Below are positions 23,269 to 31,390 of a stretch of DNA of 33,006 nt, piece by piece (position 1 is the stretch's first letter; each line of letters starts with the position of its first letter). The notes beneath the pieces were generated by a model. The model was not told the DNA's origin, ran no database searches, and saw nothing but the letters and a program-made list of their open reading frames with translations. The DNA comes from Pseudopelobacter sp964601865 (GTDB taxonomy: Bacteria > Desulfobacterota > Desulfuromonadia > Geobacterales > Pseudopelobacteraceae), in NCBI GenBank assembly GCA_964601865.1, contig CAZRPI010000026.1, positions 1 through 33,006 on the forward strand. The letters run 5' to 3'. The position numbers and the translations under genes were made by a program.

Positions 23269-23746
23269 AGGCTGCCGGAGAGTCGCGCTCCTGGGGATTG
23301 GTTCGGAACTGTGCGGTGATGACGCCGCGGGAATGCTGCTGGTCCGTGAACTGCGGAAACTCGTTGACAATGGGCCGTTTCGCCTCCTGGAGCTTGAGTG
23401 CTTCGAGGGGGCGAATGCTCCGGAAAACATGACCGGTTTCATCAACTCCTACAGGCCCACGCACATCCTGGTCGTCGACGCGGCGGAGATGGGGCTTGCC
23501 GCGGGGGAATGCCGCGAGATACCGGTCTCGGGGATATCTGATATTACCTTCTCGACCCATACCCTGCCCCTGAAGGTGATTACCGACTACCTGGAACAGG
23601 CGACCGGCGCGGTTATAACCGTTATCGGCATGCAGCCCGGATCACTGGATTTCGACGCGCCCCCCAGCCGGGAGATCAAGGCGGGTGTTGAAAAGCTGTC
23701 AATTGATCTGTACGCGCTGCTGAGAGAGGCGGATGAGAATCTGTGA
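23228..23746 (+). CDS. hycI: HycI-type hydrogenase maturation protease
   Basis: 172 residues, M52 family. GIGSELCGDDAAG (23-35), Asp84 in VVDAAEMG and His111 in FSTHTLPL match the nickel-sensing residues of this family (Glu27, Asp84, His111 here). FSTHTLPLKVITDYLEQ (in parts) and VIGMQPGSLDF are typical of the HycI branch rather than HybD/HoxW. It checks that nickel is in place and removes the C-terminal tail of the large subunit encoded four genes upstream. ATG 23228 is preceded by AGGATAA; ATG 23240 is a possible later start. Last gene of the operon. Confidence 0.9.
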   Translation: MLKPMVETLKTSLEGCRRVALLGIGSELCGDDAAGMLLVRELRKLVDNGPFRLLELECFEGANAPENMTGFINSYRPTHILVVDAAEMGLAAGECREIPVSGISDITFSTHTLPLKVITDYLEQATGAVITVIGMQPGSLDFDAPPSREIKAGVEKLSIDLYALLREADENL

Positions 23747-23875
23747 GCATGGCGCGGAACCACTCCCTGGTGAAAAAGGAACAATCATTAGAATACGGCG
23801 GGAAACGGAACGAGCGCAATTTACGGCATCATACGACGAACTCGTTCGAAACTGGATAAACATATAAAAAAACGC

Positions 23876-23904
23876 TTGACGTCCGATACGGAACTGTGTA
23901 TTTT
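23876..23904 (+). promoter_or_regulatory. Promoter of the atp operon
   Basis: TTGACG (23876-23881), 17-base spacer, TATTTT (23899-23904): a near-consensus sigma70 site. It follows an A-rich stretch (TATAAAAAAACG). Upstream, CGAAC-tc-GTTCG (23837-23848) is a small palindrome that could be an operator. Confidence 0.65.
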
Positions 23905-23910
23905 ATCGCA

Positions 23911-24226
23911 CATCAAATTGGCTTACTGAAATACAATAATCCTGAATAATCACAATAAAGATGCACACATACAAGCTTGCCACCCGCAGGTGAGGGATTG
24001 TCGGAAACATGTAGGGACTCCCCTCTGCTCCGGTTGTAAAAGGATTGAACAGGTGTGTCATCAAAGCAGTATCGTCTCCCCGATCCGAGAAGTAGTTGTT
24101 TGCAGGAAGTGACTCATAGTCGATGTCTCGTCTGGGGCGTTGGCTGGTGTAGATTTGTGTGCCCGGTGTAAAAACCATGGATGTGTTCCATTGTCCATGG
24201 CATCTTCGATATGGCAGGTAAGAATT
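23911..24226 (+). promoter_or_regulatory. Long leader of the atp operon
   Basis: About 316 bases lie between the expected transcription start and atpB, with no credible gene (neither atpI nor atpZ is seen). Near the end CCATGGA (24175-24181) and TCCATGG (24194-24200) form a 7-bp stem with a 12-base loop, 26 bases before the start codon. The length and the stem suggest post-transcriptional control, but I recognise no known riboswitch. Confidence 0.35.
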
Positions 24227-24916
24227 ATGGTCGAACCACTTCTGTTCCTGGAGTTCATGCACAAGTTGCTTCATCCGCTGCATCTGTCGGGGGCTGGCGC
24301 CAATGCGGTCGCCTACACATGGCTGATCATGGTGCTTCTGCTTCTGCTCTCCATCGTGGCCACGAGTGCGGTCAAGATCGTGCCGAGCGGGCTGCAGAAT
24401 TTCATGGAAGTCGTTGTCAGTGGTATTGAGAACATGGTTGTTGATACGATGGGCGAGCATGGAAGGCCGTACTTTCCACTGATTGCCACCATTGCTCTTT
24501 TTGTTCTCGTTTCGAATCTCATTGGCCTGGTTCCGGGCTTCTACCCGCCGACGGCAAATATCAATACGACCGCCGCCTGTGCGATCGTCGTCTTCGTCAT
24601 GACCCATGTGGTTGGCATCAAGATGCACGGCGTCAAGTATATCAAGCATTTCTGCGGTCCCATCATCTGGCTTGCGCCGGTAATGTTCTTTATCGAGGTG
24701 ATTGGTCATCTCAGTCGTCCCGTCTCCCTGACCCTCCGACTTTTCGGTAACATGAACGGTCACGAGCTCGTTCTGATGATTTTCTTCGGACTGGCTCCCT
24801 GTCTGGTTCCGCTCCCGATGCTCATGATGGGTATCCTGGTTTCCTTCATCCAGGCGTTCGTCTTCATGCTTCTGACCATGATCTACATTCAGGGATCGCT
24901 GGAGCACGCGCACTAG
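24227..24916 (+). CDS. atpB: ATP synthase subunit a
   Basis: 229 residues from ATG 24227; the frame is open to 24140, but homology begins at MVEPLLFLEF. GGCAGG lies upstream. About six helices. SLTLRLFGNMNGHE carries the essential Arg171 (equivalent to Arg210 in E. coli) that faces the c-ring. FVSNLIGLVPGF-type and FIEVIGHLSRPVSL motifs are also typical. It forms the two half-channels for the coupling ion in the membrane. First gene of a complete nine-gene atp operon. Confidence 0.95.
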   Translation: MVEPLLFLEFMHKLLHPLHLSGAGANAVAYTWLIMVLLLLLSIVATSAVKIVPSGLQNFMEVVVSGIENMVVDTMGEHGRPYFPLIATIALFVLVSNLIGLVPGFYPPTANINTTAACAIVVFVMTHVVGIKMHGVKYIKHFCGPIIWLAPVMFFIEVIGHLSRPVSLTLRLFGNMNGHELVLMIFFGLAPCLVPLPMLMMGILVSFIQAFVFMLLTMIYIQGSLEHAH

Positions 24917-24933
24917 GATAGCCTTTGCCGGGT

Positions 24934-24949
24934 TGCCGATCAGTCGGCA
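24934..24949 (+). other. Hairpin between atpB and atpE
   Basis: TGCCGA-tcag-TCGGCA, a perfect 6-bp stem 18 bases after atpB. A second, AT-rich one (ATCCTA-n7-TAGGAT, 24992-25010) lies just before the atpE ribosome site AGAGGAG. Such structures often set the high c-subunit output. Confidence 0.45.
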
Positions 24950-25033
24950 GATGTCGAGTTAAAAGAGTGGATTAGCTGCTATAAATTACAGATCCTATGC
25001 TATTTAGGATAATAAACCAAAGAGGAGTGTAAC

Positions 25034-25309
25034 ATGAATTTCTTCACGATGTGCGTTCTGGGTGCAACAATTGGTATGGCTATTGGTACCCTCGGTACCG
25101 GTCTTGCTCAGGGTCTGGCTGTTAAGAGCTCCGTTGAGGGCGTTTCCCGTAACCCCGGCGCTTCCGGCAAAATCCTGACCACCATGATGATTGGTCTCGC
25201 CATGATCGAGTCTCTGGCAATCTACGTTCTGGTTGTCTGTCTGATCGCTCTGTTCGCCAACCCTTACAAAGAAATCGCACTGAAACTGGCTGAAACCGTT
25301 GCGAAGTAA
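25034..25309 (+). CDS. atpE: ATP synthase subunit c
   Basis: 91 residues, two-helix hairpin that forms the rotor ring. The polar loop is SRNPGAS. The ion-binding carboxylate is Glu59 in helix 2 (MIESLAIY). Gln26 in helix 1 (GLAQGL), Ser60 and Tyr64 also align with Gln32, Ser66 and Tyr70 of the Na+-binding c subunit of Ilyobacter tartaricus, but Thr67 there is Leu61 here. Ion choice is therefore open. AGAGGAG at 25020-25026 is a strong ribosome site, fitting the need for many copies. Gaps of about 100 bases on each side set it apart from atpB and atpX. Confidence 0.96.
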   Translation: MNFFTMCVLGATIGMAIGTLGTGLAQGLAVKSSVEGVSRNPGASGKILTTMMIGLAMIESLAIYVLVVCLIALFANPYKEIALKLAETVAK

Positions 25310-25413
25310 TTTCTGAAAGCGCCGTATCTAAGTTTGTTCAGATAATGCTTTGAGGAAGTAGTAGTAAAATCAACTATCAGAGTTAAGGTCATTGTGTCTG
25401 GAAGGGGTAGGCC

Positions 25414-25839
25414 GTGATTGAATTAAATGCTGCATTTATAGTCCAGGTGATTAACTTCTGCCTCCTCATGGCTATACTCAATTTCTTCCTGTTCAGGCCG
25501 ATTCGCAAGGTGTTGGCTGAGCGTCAGCAGGTTTTTGAGACGTCACGCAGCACAACGGAATCTGTAGATCAGGAAGTGCGTGAAAAAATGGCCAGTTATG
25601 AAGCGCGTCTGCAGGAAGCCAAGGCGGAAGCCGCCTTGCGGAAGGCGGACGCGCTCAAACAGGCCTCGGCTGAGGAGTCGGTTCTGCTGGAAAAGGCTCG
25701 CGCAAAAGCCGCTGCCACGTTGGGTAGTATCCGTGAGGACGTTGCGCGGGAATCGATAGAGGCCAGAGAGCTTTTGAAAAAACAGGTAGAGTCATTATCC
25801 GACGAAATATGCGCAAAGATTCTGGGGAGGAGTTTGTAG
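25414..25839 (+). CDS. atpX: ATP synthase subunit b'
   Basis: 141 residues; GTG start with GGAAGGGG at 25401-25408. One N-terminal helix (about 5-27, FIVQVINFCLLMAILNFFLF in parts, then RPIRKVLAERQ), followed by a long charged helix rich in Glu, Ala, Lys and Arg. This is the b' type of stalk, the partner of the longer b subunit next door. The two form a heterodimer that holds the F1 head against the stator. b/b' pairs are usual in photosynthetic bacteria and Geobacter-type deltaproteobacteria. Confidence 0.88.
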   Translation: MIELNAAFIVQVINFCLLMAILNFFLFRPIRKVLAERQQVFETSRSTTESVDQEVREKMASYEARLQEAKAEAALRKADALKQASAEESVLLEKARAKAAATLGSIREDVARESIEARELLKKQVESLSDEICAKILGRSL

Positions 25840-25841
25840 TT

Positions 25842-26453
25842 ATGATTAAAGCATCAGATTACAAAAAGAAGCTGGTTTTCTCCCTGATGGTCTGTGCCGT
25901 TGTCGTTGCGGCGGCAAGTGTCGGTTTTGCGAATGAAGGCGGTGAGGCTGCCGAGCATGTCGACAAGGCTGCGGTAATGAAGGATTTTGGCTGGCGCGTA
26001 TTCAACTTTGTCGTACTGGCATCCATCATAGGTTGGGCCATTGCCAAGGCCAAGGTAAAAAGCGCTCTGGTTGAGCGGCAGAAACAGATAGAAATACGCC
26101 TTAATGAGGCAAACAGGGCCAAGGCGGACGCGGAAGAAAAACTTCGTGAATACAACAGCAAACTCGAACATGCAACCAAGGAAATCGATGACTTGCGTGC
26201 TGTTCTGATTCGCGAGGGTGAGCAGGAAAAGCAGCGTATAGTTAAAGAGGCTCAAGTGGCTGCTGAGAAAATTGTCGCTCAGGCGAGCTTGTCCGCCGAG
26301 CAAGAAGTCTGCAAGGCTCGTCTGGCTCTGCAAGCCGAGGCTGGCAGACTGGCCGTGGAGATTGCCAGCGGCAAGCTGGCTGGCGCTATTCAGAAGGTTG
26401 ACCACGACCGATTTGTCGGTGAATATCTCGAAAAGGTAGGGCAGCTCCAGTGA
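25842..26453 (+). CDS. atpF: ATP synthase subunit b, with signal-like N-terminus
   Basis: 203 residues from ATG 25842 with GGGGAGGAG upstream; the frame extends to 25809 but overlaps atpX. Residues 10-30 (LVFSLMVCAVVVAAASVGFA) look like a cleavable signal peptide, followed by NEGGEAAEHVDK and then the true anchor helix (FGWRVFNFVVLASIIGWAI). The rest is a long charged helix. A similar extra N-terminus occurs on b subunits of Geobacter relatives. Overlaps the atpH GTG by 4 bases. Confidence 0.92.
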   Translation: MIKASDYKKKLVFSLMVCAVVVAAASVGFANEGGEAAEHVDKAAVMKDFGWRVFNFVVLASIIGWAIAKAKVKSALVERQKQIEIRLNEANRAKADAEEKLREYNSKLEHATKEIDDLRAVLIREGEQEKQRIVKEAQVAAEKIVAQASLSAEQEVCKARLALQAEAGRLAVEIASGKLAGAIQKVDHDRFVGEYLEKVGQLQ

Positions 26454-26992
26454 TCAATTCAACGATAGCTAAAAGATACGCAGCTTCCCTTGTTCAGCTA
26501 AGTGATGAGGCCGGTCAGATAGAAAACGTTCGGAATGAGCTTGCGGAAATCGATTCGTTCTTTACCGCGAATCCCGAAATCCTGTCTGTCTTTGCAAACC
26601 CTGCACTGTCTCTAGAGCAGAAAAAGAACATCATGCAGGAGCTTGTAAAATTATTCTCCTGCTCAGAACTGGTGGGAAACTTCCTGTTGTTGTTGGTTGA
26701 CAAGAGTCGAGTCGAATTTTTCGGTGACATCGTTCAGGCGTATGAGACAAAAGCCGACGAACACACTGGAGTATTGCGACCGATTATTACAACGGCTTTC
26801 GAACTGGATCCCGGCCAGCTGGCTTCGATTCAGGGCGCTCTCGAAAAGAAGAGCGCAAAAAAGATTATTCCCCGAGTGACTGTTGATAACACTCTCTTGG
26901 GAGGTATTGTTGTTCAGATCGGTGATACCGTCTACGATAGTAGTGTGAAAACGCAGCTCAATCGGATTCAAGACCTTCTACAAAAGGGGTAA
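26450..26992 (+). CDS. atpH: ATP synthase subunit delta
   Basis: 180 residues; GTG start that overlaps the atpF stop. The N-terminal helical domain begins STIAKRYAASLVQLS, the family opening. LVDKSRVEFFGDIVQAYE and the C-terminal LLGGIVVQIGDTVYDSSVKTQLNRIQ (in parts) are the diagnostic stretches. It sits on top of F1 and joins alpha to the b/b' stalk. Length is normal. Six bases separate it from atpA. Confidence 0.94.
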   Translation: MINSTIAKRYAASLVQLSDEAGQIENVRNELAEIDSFFTANPEILSVFANPALSLEQKKNIMQELVKLFSCSELVGNFLLLLVDKSRVEFFGDIVQAYETKADEHTGVLRPIITTAFELDPGQLASIQGALEKKSAKKIIPRVTVDNTLLGGIVVQIGDTVYDSSVKTQLNRIQDLLQKG

Positions 26993-26998
26993 GTTCCC

Positions 26999-28507
26999 AT
27001 GAAAATCAGAGCAGAAGAAATCAGCGAAATCATCAAGAAACAGATCAAAGAGTATGGCACTGAAGTTGAGGTGTCCGAGACCGGTACCATCATCTCGATT
27101 GGTGACGGTATTGCCCGTATTCATGGCCTCGCAGGAGCGATGGCAGGCGAATTGCTTGAGTTCCCCGGCGGTATATCCGGCATGGTTCTCAACCTTGAGG
27201 AAGACAATGTCGGCGCCGCCATTCTCGGTGAATACATGGATATCAAGGAAGGCCATTCGGTCAAGCGTACCGGCCGTATCGCCGAAGTTCCTGTTGGTCA
27301 GGCCATGGTCGGTCGCGTCGTGAACGCCATTGGTGAGCCGATCGACGGCAAGGGCCCGATTAGCTCCAACGAGTTCAGGAAAGTTGAAGTCAAGGCGCCC
27401 GGTATCGTAACCCGTAAATCGGTTTACCAGCCGATGGCTACCGGTCTCAAGGCTATCGATGCAATGGTTCCGATCGGTCGCGGCCAGCGCGAACTCATCA
27501 TTGGTGACCGCCAGACTGGTAAGACTGCCGTTGCCATTGACACGATCATCAACCAGAAGGGCGGCGACGTCATCTGTATTTACGTAGCCATCGGTCAGAA
27601 GCGCTCGACGGTTGCGCAGGTTGTGTCGAAACTCACGGAAGCCGGCGCCATGGATTACACCATCGTCGTTGCCGCTACGGCGTCCGAGTCCGCTCCTCTG
27701 CAGTTCATCGCACCGTATGCCGGTGTTACCATGGGCGAATACTTCCGCGATACAGGCAAGCACGCCCTGATCATCTACGATGACCTTTCCAAACAGGCCG
27801 TTGCCTATCGTCAGCTTTCACTTCTCCTCCGCCGTCCGCCAGGACGTGAAGCCTATCCGGGTGACGTTTTCTACCTCCACAGCCGTCTGCTGGAGCGTGC
27901 CTGCAAGCTTAACGAAGGTCTGGGAGAAGGTTCGCTCACCGCGCTTCCGATTATTGAAACTCAGGCCGGTGACGTTTCGGCGTATATTCCGACCAACGTT
28001 ATTTCCATCACCGACGGCCAGATCTATCTGGAGTCGGACCTGTTCTTCTCCGGCGTCCGTCCGGCCATCAACGTCGGTCTCTCCGTATCCCGCGTCGGCG
28101 GTAAGGCACAGACCAAGGCCATGAAGCAGGTTGCCGGTACTCTCCGTCTGAACCTTGCCCAGTACCGCGAAATGGCGGCATTCGCCCAGTTCGGATCCGA
28201 CCTGGACAAGGCTACCCAGATGCAGCTGGCCCGCGGCGAGCGGCTGGTTGAGATTCTGAAGCAGCCGCAGTACAATCCGCTTCCCTTCCAGAAGCAGGTT
28301 CTGATCATCTTTGCCGCAAACAACGGCTTCCTCGATGATTATCCCGTTTCTTCTCTGCGTCGTTACGAGCAGGAATTGTACGCATTTTTTGACAGTCGTC
28401 AATCGGGTTTACTGAATGATCTGGCAAACAAGAAGGCTATAGATGACGATCTGAAGAAAAAGATCGTGGATGCCTTGGAACAGTTCAAGAAGGAATTTAC
28501 TGCCTAA
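26999..28507 (+). CDS. atpA: ATP synthase subunit alpha
   Basis: 502 residues, the standard length. Walker A GDRQTGKT at 169-176 with Lys175. ISITDGQIYLESDLF, VGLSVSRVGGKAQTKAMK with the arginine finger (SVSR), and LRLNLAQYREMAAFAQFGSDLD (in parts) are all conserved. It carries the non-catalytic nucleotide sites of F1 and supplies the arginine finger to beta. Ends 18 bases before atpG; codon use is more C/T-rich at third positions, as in highly expressed genes. Confidence 0.98.
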   Translation: MKIRAEEISEIIKKQIKEYGTEVEVSETGTIISIGDGIARIHGLAGAMAGELLEFPGGISGMVLNLEEDNVGAAILGEYMDIKEGHSVKRTGRIAEVPVGQAMVGRVVNAIGEPIDGKGPISSNEFRKVEVKAPGIVTRKSVYQPMATGLKAIDAMVPIGRGQRELIIGDRQTGKTAVAIDTIINQKGGDVICIYVAIGQKRSTVAQVVSKLTEAGAMDYTIVVAATASESAPLQFIAPYAGVTMGEYFRDTGKHALIIYDDLSKQAVAYRQLSLLLRRPPGREAYPGDVFYLHSRLLERACKLNEGLGEGSLTALPIIETQAGDVSAYIPTNVISITDGQIYLESDLFFSGVRPAINVGLSVSRVGGKAQTKAMKQVAGTLRLNLAQYREMAAFAQFGSDLDKATQMQLARGERLVEILKQPQYNPLPFQKQVLIIFAANNGFLDDYPVSSLRRYEQELYAFFDSRQSGLLNDLANKKAIDDDLKKKIVDALEQFKKEFTA

Positions 28508-28525
28508 ATAAGGACGGATTGAGCC

Positions 28526-29392
28526 ATGGCTAGCCTCAAAAGTATTAAGAAACGTATTGTTTCGGTAAAAAATACATTACAGATCACGAAAGCCATGAAG
28601 ATGGTGTCGGCTGCGAAATTGCGCCGCGCACAGGAAAACGTGATTGCTGCAAGACCCTATGCATCAAAAATTGCAGAAGTTTTGCAGAATCTGTCCGGTG
28701 CTGCCCAATCCGATCCGCACCCTCTTCTTGAAGTTCGTGAAGCCAAGAATCTGCTACTGATCGTGGTTTCCGCCGATCGCGGCCTGTGTGGTGGTTTCAA
28801 CTCCAACCTCTGCAAGGCCGGTGACCGTTTCATCAAGGAGAACAAGAGTCAGTACGATCAGATTCATGTAATGACTGTGGGTAAAAAAGGTTTTGATTTC
28901 TTCAAGAATCGTTACCAGATTTACAAGAACATACCTGAGATCATCGCCAAACCGACTTATGAAGCGGTTGCGTCAGTTGCCCACGAAGTGATCAATGGTT
29001 TTCTGGAAGGTAACTATGATCGAGTTGAGCTGTTGTACAACTCGTTCCGCTCTGTCGTAAGTCAGGACGTAACATTTCAGCAGTTGTTGCCCATCGCGAC
29101 GGAAGAAAAAGCTGAAGCGGAAGAAACTCCTGTTGAGTACATCTACGAACCTTCGCAAAGTGAATTGTTGTCGGAAATTCTGCCTAAAAACATCGAGGTA
29201 CAGATTTTCAGGGCAGTTCTCGAATCGGTTGCTGGTGAGCATGGTGCCAGGATGTCCGCTATGGACAGCGCCAGCAAGAATGCTAATGAGATGATAGCGA
29301 AGCTGACGTTACAGTACAACAGGGCACGTCAGGCTGCGATTACAACGGAGTTGACGGAAATCATCTCCGGATCCGAATCCATAAAATCTTAG
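28526..29392 (+). CDS. atpG: ATP synthase subunit gamma
   Basis: 288 residues. The N-terminal coiled-coil helix begins ASLKSIKKRIVSVKNTLQITKAMKMVSAAKLRRAQ (given in part), strongly conserved. The middle Rossmann-like domain has VVSADRGLCGGFNSNL. The C-terminal helix holds MSAMDSASKNANEMI and TELTEIISG. It is the central rotor shaft that turns inside alpha3beta3. AAGGA lies upstream of the ATG; a 55-base gap follows. Confidence 0.97.
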   Translation: MASLKSIKKRIVSVKNTLQITKAMKMVSAAKLRRAQENVIAARPYASKIAEVLQNLSGAAQSDPHPLLEVREAKNLLLIVVSADRGLCGGFNSNLCKAGDRFIKENKSQYDQIHVMTVGKKGFDFFKNRYQIYKNIPEIIAKPTYEAVASVAHEVINGFLEGNYDRVELLYNSFRSVVSQDVTFQQLLPIATEEKAEAEETPVEYIYEPSQSELLSEILPKNIEVQIFRAVLESVAGEHGARMSAMDSASKNANEMIAKLTLQYNRARQAAITTELTEIISGSESIKS

Positions 29393-29447
29393 TACGAGAG
29401 ATTATATCACCCTATGAGGCTTCTGGGCCGTGGGAGGGGAATGTTCA

Positions 29448-30866
29448 ATGAGTCAGAATACAGGTAAAATTTCGCAGGTAATTGGTGCAGTTGTTGACGT
29501 GGAGTTTGAACCCGGCAAACTCCCCGAAATATACCACGCATTGCGTGTAACGAATCCGGCGCTCGGTGATACCGAGTACAATCTCGTGCTCGAAGTTGCT
29601 CAGCATCTCGGTGAAAACTCCGTGCGCACCATCGCCATGGACTCCACCGACGGTCTCAAACGCGGCCAGGTGGTACTGGATATGGGCAAGCAGATCTGTG
29701 CGCCCGTCGGCCGGGAAGTTTTGGGTCGTATTGTCAACGTTATCGGCGAGCCGGTTGATGAAATGGGTCCTCTGGGCAACAAGAAGGAAAGCCCCATCCA
29801 TCATGAAGCTCCTCCGTTTGAAGATCAGTCCACCAAGGTTGAGGCTTTCACGACCGGGATCAAGGTTGTTGACCTTCTCGCTCCCTATGCCCGCGGTGGT
29901 AAGATCGGTCTCTTCGGCGGCGCAGGCGTCGGCAAGACGGTTCTCATCATGGAACTCATCAACAACATCGCACGGCAGCACGGTGGTTTCTCCGTTTTCG
30001 CCGGCGTTGGTGAGAGAACCCGTGAAGGTAACGACCTCTGGGAAGAAATGAAGGAAACGGGCGTTCTTTCAAAGACCGCTCTCGTCTACGGTCAGATGAA
30101 CGAGCCTCCCGGCGCCCGCGCCCGTGTTGCTCTGACCGCTCTCACCGTTGCCGAGTATTTCCGTGATGATGAAGGTCTGGATGTTCTTCTCTTCATCGAT
30201 AACATCTTCCGTTTCACCCAGGCCGGTTCCGAAGTTTCCGCGCTTCTCGGCCGTATCCCTTCGGCCGTTGGTTACCAGCCGACACTGGCCACCGAGATGG
30301 GTGAGTTGCAGGAGAGGATTACCTCCACCAAGAAGGGTTCGATTACATCGGTTCAGGCAATTTACGTTCCTGCTGATGACTTGACCGACCCGGCACCTGC
30401 AACGGCGTTCGCCCATTTGGACGCAACTACGGTTCTTTCGCGTCAGATCGCCGAGCTGGGCATATATCCTGCCGTTGACCCGCTCGACTCCACGTCGCGT
30501 ATTCTCGATCCGCTCGTCATTGGTGATGAGCATTATCAGGTCGCTCGTTCCGTTCAGTACGTACTCCAGAAGTACAAGGATCTGCAGGACATCATCGCGA
30601 TTCTCGGTATGGACGAACTTTCCGAAGAAGATAAGCTTGTCGTTGCACGTGCCCGCAAGATCCAGCGCTTCCTGTCGCAGCCGTTCTTCGTCGCCGAGGT
30701 ATTCACCGGTTCTCCCGGCAAGTACGTCGAACTGAAGGACACCATCAAGGGTTTCAAGGAAATCGTAGCTGGCAAGCATGACGCTCTTCCGGAACAGGCA
30801 TTTTACATGGTTGGTCCGATTGAAGAGGCAATTGAGAAGGGCGCCAAACTGGCTGCAATCGGTTAG
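29448..30866 (+). CDS. atpD: ATP synthase subunit beta
   Basis: 472 residues from ATG 29448, with GGGAGGGG at 29432-29439 (an upstream in-frame codon at 29430 lacks spacing). Walker A GGAGVGKT at 157-164 with Lys163; GERTREGNDL with the catalytic glutamate region; LLFIDNIFRFTQAGSEVSALLGR (in parts) as Walker B; DELSEED at 389-395, the lever that touches gamma. It holds the three catalytic sites. Normal length. Confidence 0.98.
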   Translation: MSQNTGKISQVIGAVVDVEFEPGKLPEIYHALRVTNPALGDTEYNLVLEVAQHLGENSVRTIAMDSTDGLKRGQVVLDMGKQICAPVGREVLGRIVNVIGEPVDEMGPLGNKKESPIHHEAPPFEDQSTKVEAFTTGIKVVDLLAPYARGGKIGLFGGAGVGKTVLIMELINNIARQHGGFSVFAGVGERTREGNDLWEEMKETGVLSKTALVYGQMNEPPGARARVALTALTVAEYFRDDEGLDVLLFIDNIFRFTQAGSEVSALLGRIPSAVGYQPTLATEMGELQERITSTKKGSITSVQAIYVPADDLTDPAPATAFAHLDATTVLSRQIAELGIYPAVDPLDSTSRILDPLVIGDEHYQVARSVQYVLQKYKDLQDIIAILGMDELSEEDKLVVARARKIQRFLSQPFFVAEVFTGSPGKYVELKDTIKGFKEIVAGKHDALPEQAFYMVGPIEEAIEKGAKLAAIG

Positions 30867-30891
30867 GACTGGCTGTTTACTCTGTTGTGCG

Positions 30892-30909
30892 GGCAGGCCT
30901 CGGCCTGCC
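30892..30909 (+). other. Hairpin between atpD and atpC
   Basis: GGCAGGC-ctcg-GCCTGCC is a perfect 7-bp GC-rich stem, followed by TCTAATCC without a real T-tract. It lies midway in the 81-base gap and may lower atpC output or stop RNA decay. Confidence 0.5.
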
Positions 30910-30947
30910 TCTAATCCTCGTGACTGCGCCTTTACGGAGAATATAGC

Positions 30948-31364
30948 ATGGCTGAAAAGATGAAACTCGAAATTGTAACACCTTACGGAAAGGTAGTAGA
31001 CACCGAGGTAGATGAGGTAACGGCCGCAGGGGCTCTTGGTGAATTCGGTGTTCTGCCTGGTCATGCTCCGTTTTTGACATCTTTGAAGATCGGCGAACTT
31101 TGCTACAAAGCTGAGTCAGTCGCCGTATGCATGGCCTTGAACTGGGGTTACTTCGAAATCAAGGACAACAGGATAATTGTTCTCGTTGAAACTGCCGAAT
31201 TCGGCAAGGATATTGACGTGGAACGCGCCAAAGCTGCTTATGCGCGCGCCGAAGAAGCGTTGAAGAAAATGCCCGTGGAAGACAAGAACATGAAACTTTA
31301 CGAGGCCGCTCTTCAGCGTGCGGTTGTTCGCATGAGTGCGGCGGGCAAATCCAAGCCAAGGTAG
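30948..31364 (+). CDS. atpC: ATP synthase subunit epsilon
   Basis: 138 residues. N-terminal beta-sandwich: KLEIVTPYGKVVDTEVDEVTAAGALGEFGVLPGHAPFLTSL (given in part), with the conserved GEFGVLPGHAPF. The C-terminal two-helix part (VERAKAAYARAEEAL..., ending KPR) is full length, so it can act as the inhibitory arm. Last gene of the atp operon; a clear terminator follows 26 bases downstream. Confidence 0.95.
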   Translation: MAEKMKLEIVTPYGKVVDTEVDEVTAAGALGEFGVLPGHAPFLTSLKIGELCYKAESVAVCMALNWGYFEIKDNRIIVLVETAEFGKDIDVERAKAAYARAEEALKKMPVEDKNMKLYEAALQRAVVRMSAAGKSKPR

Positions 31365-31390
31365 TGCCGTCTGATAAAATGCTAGACTGA

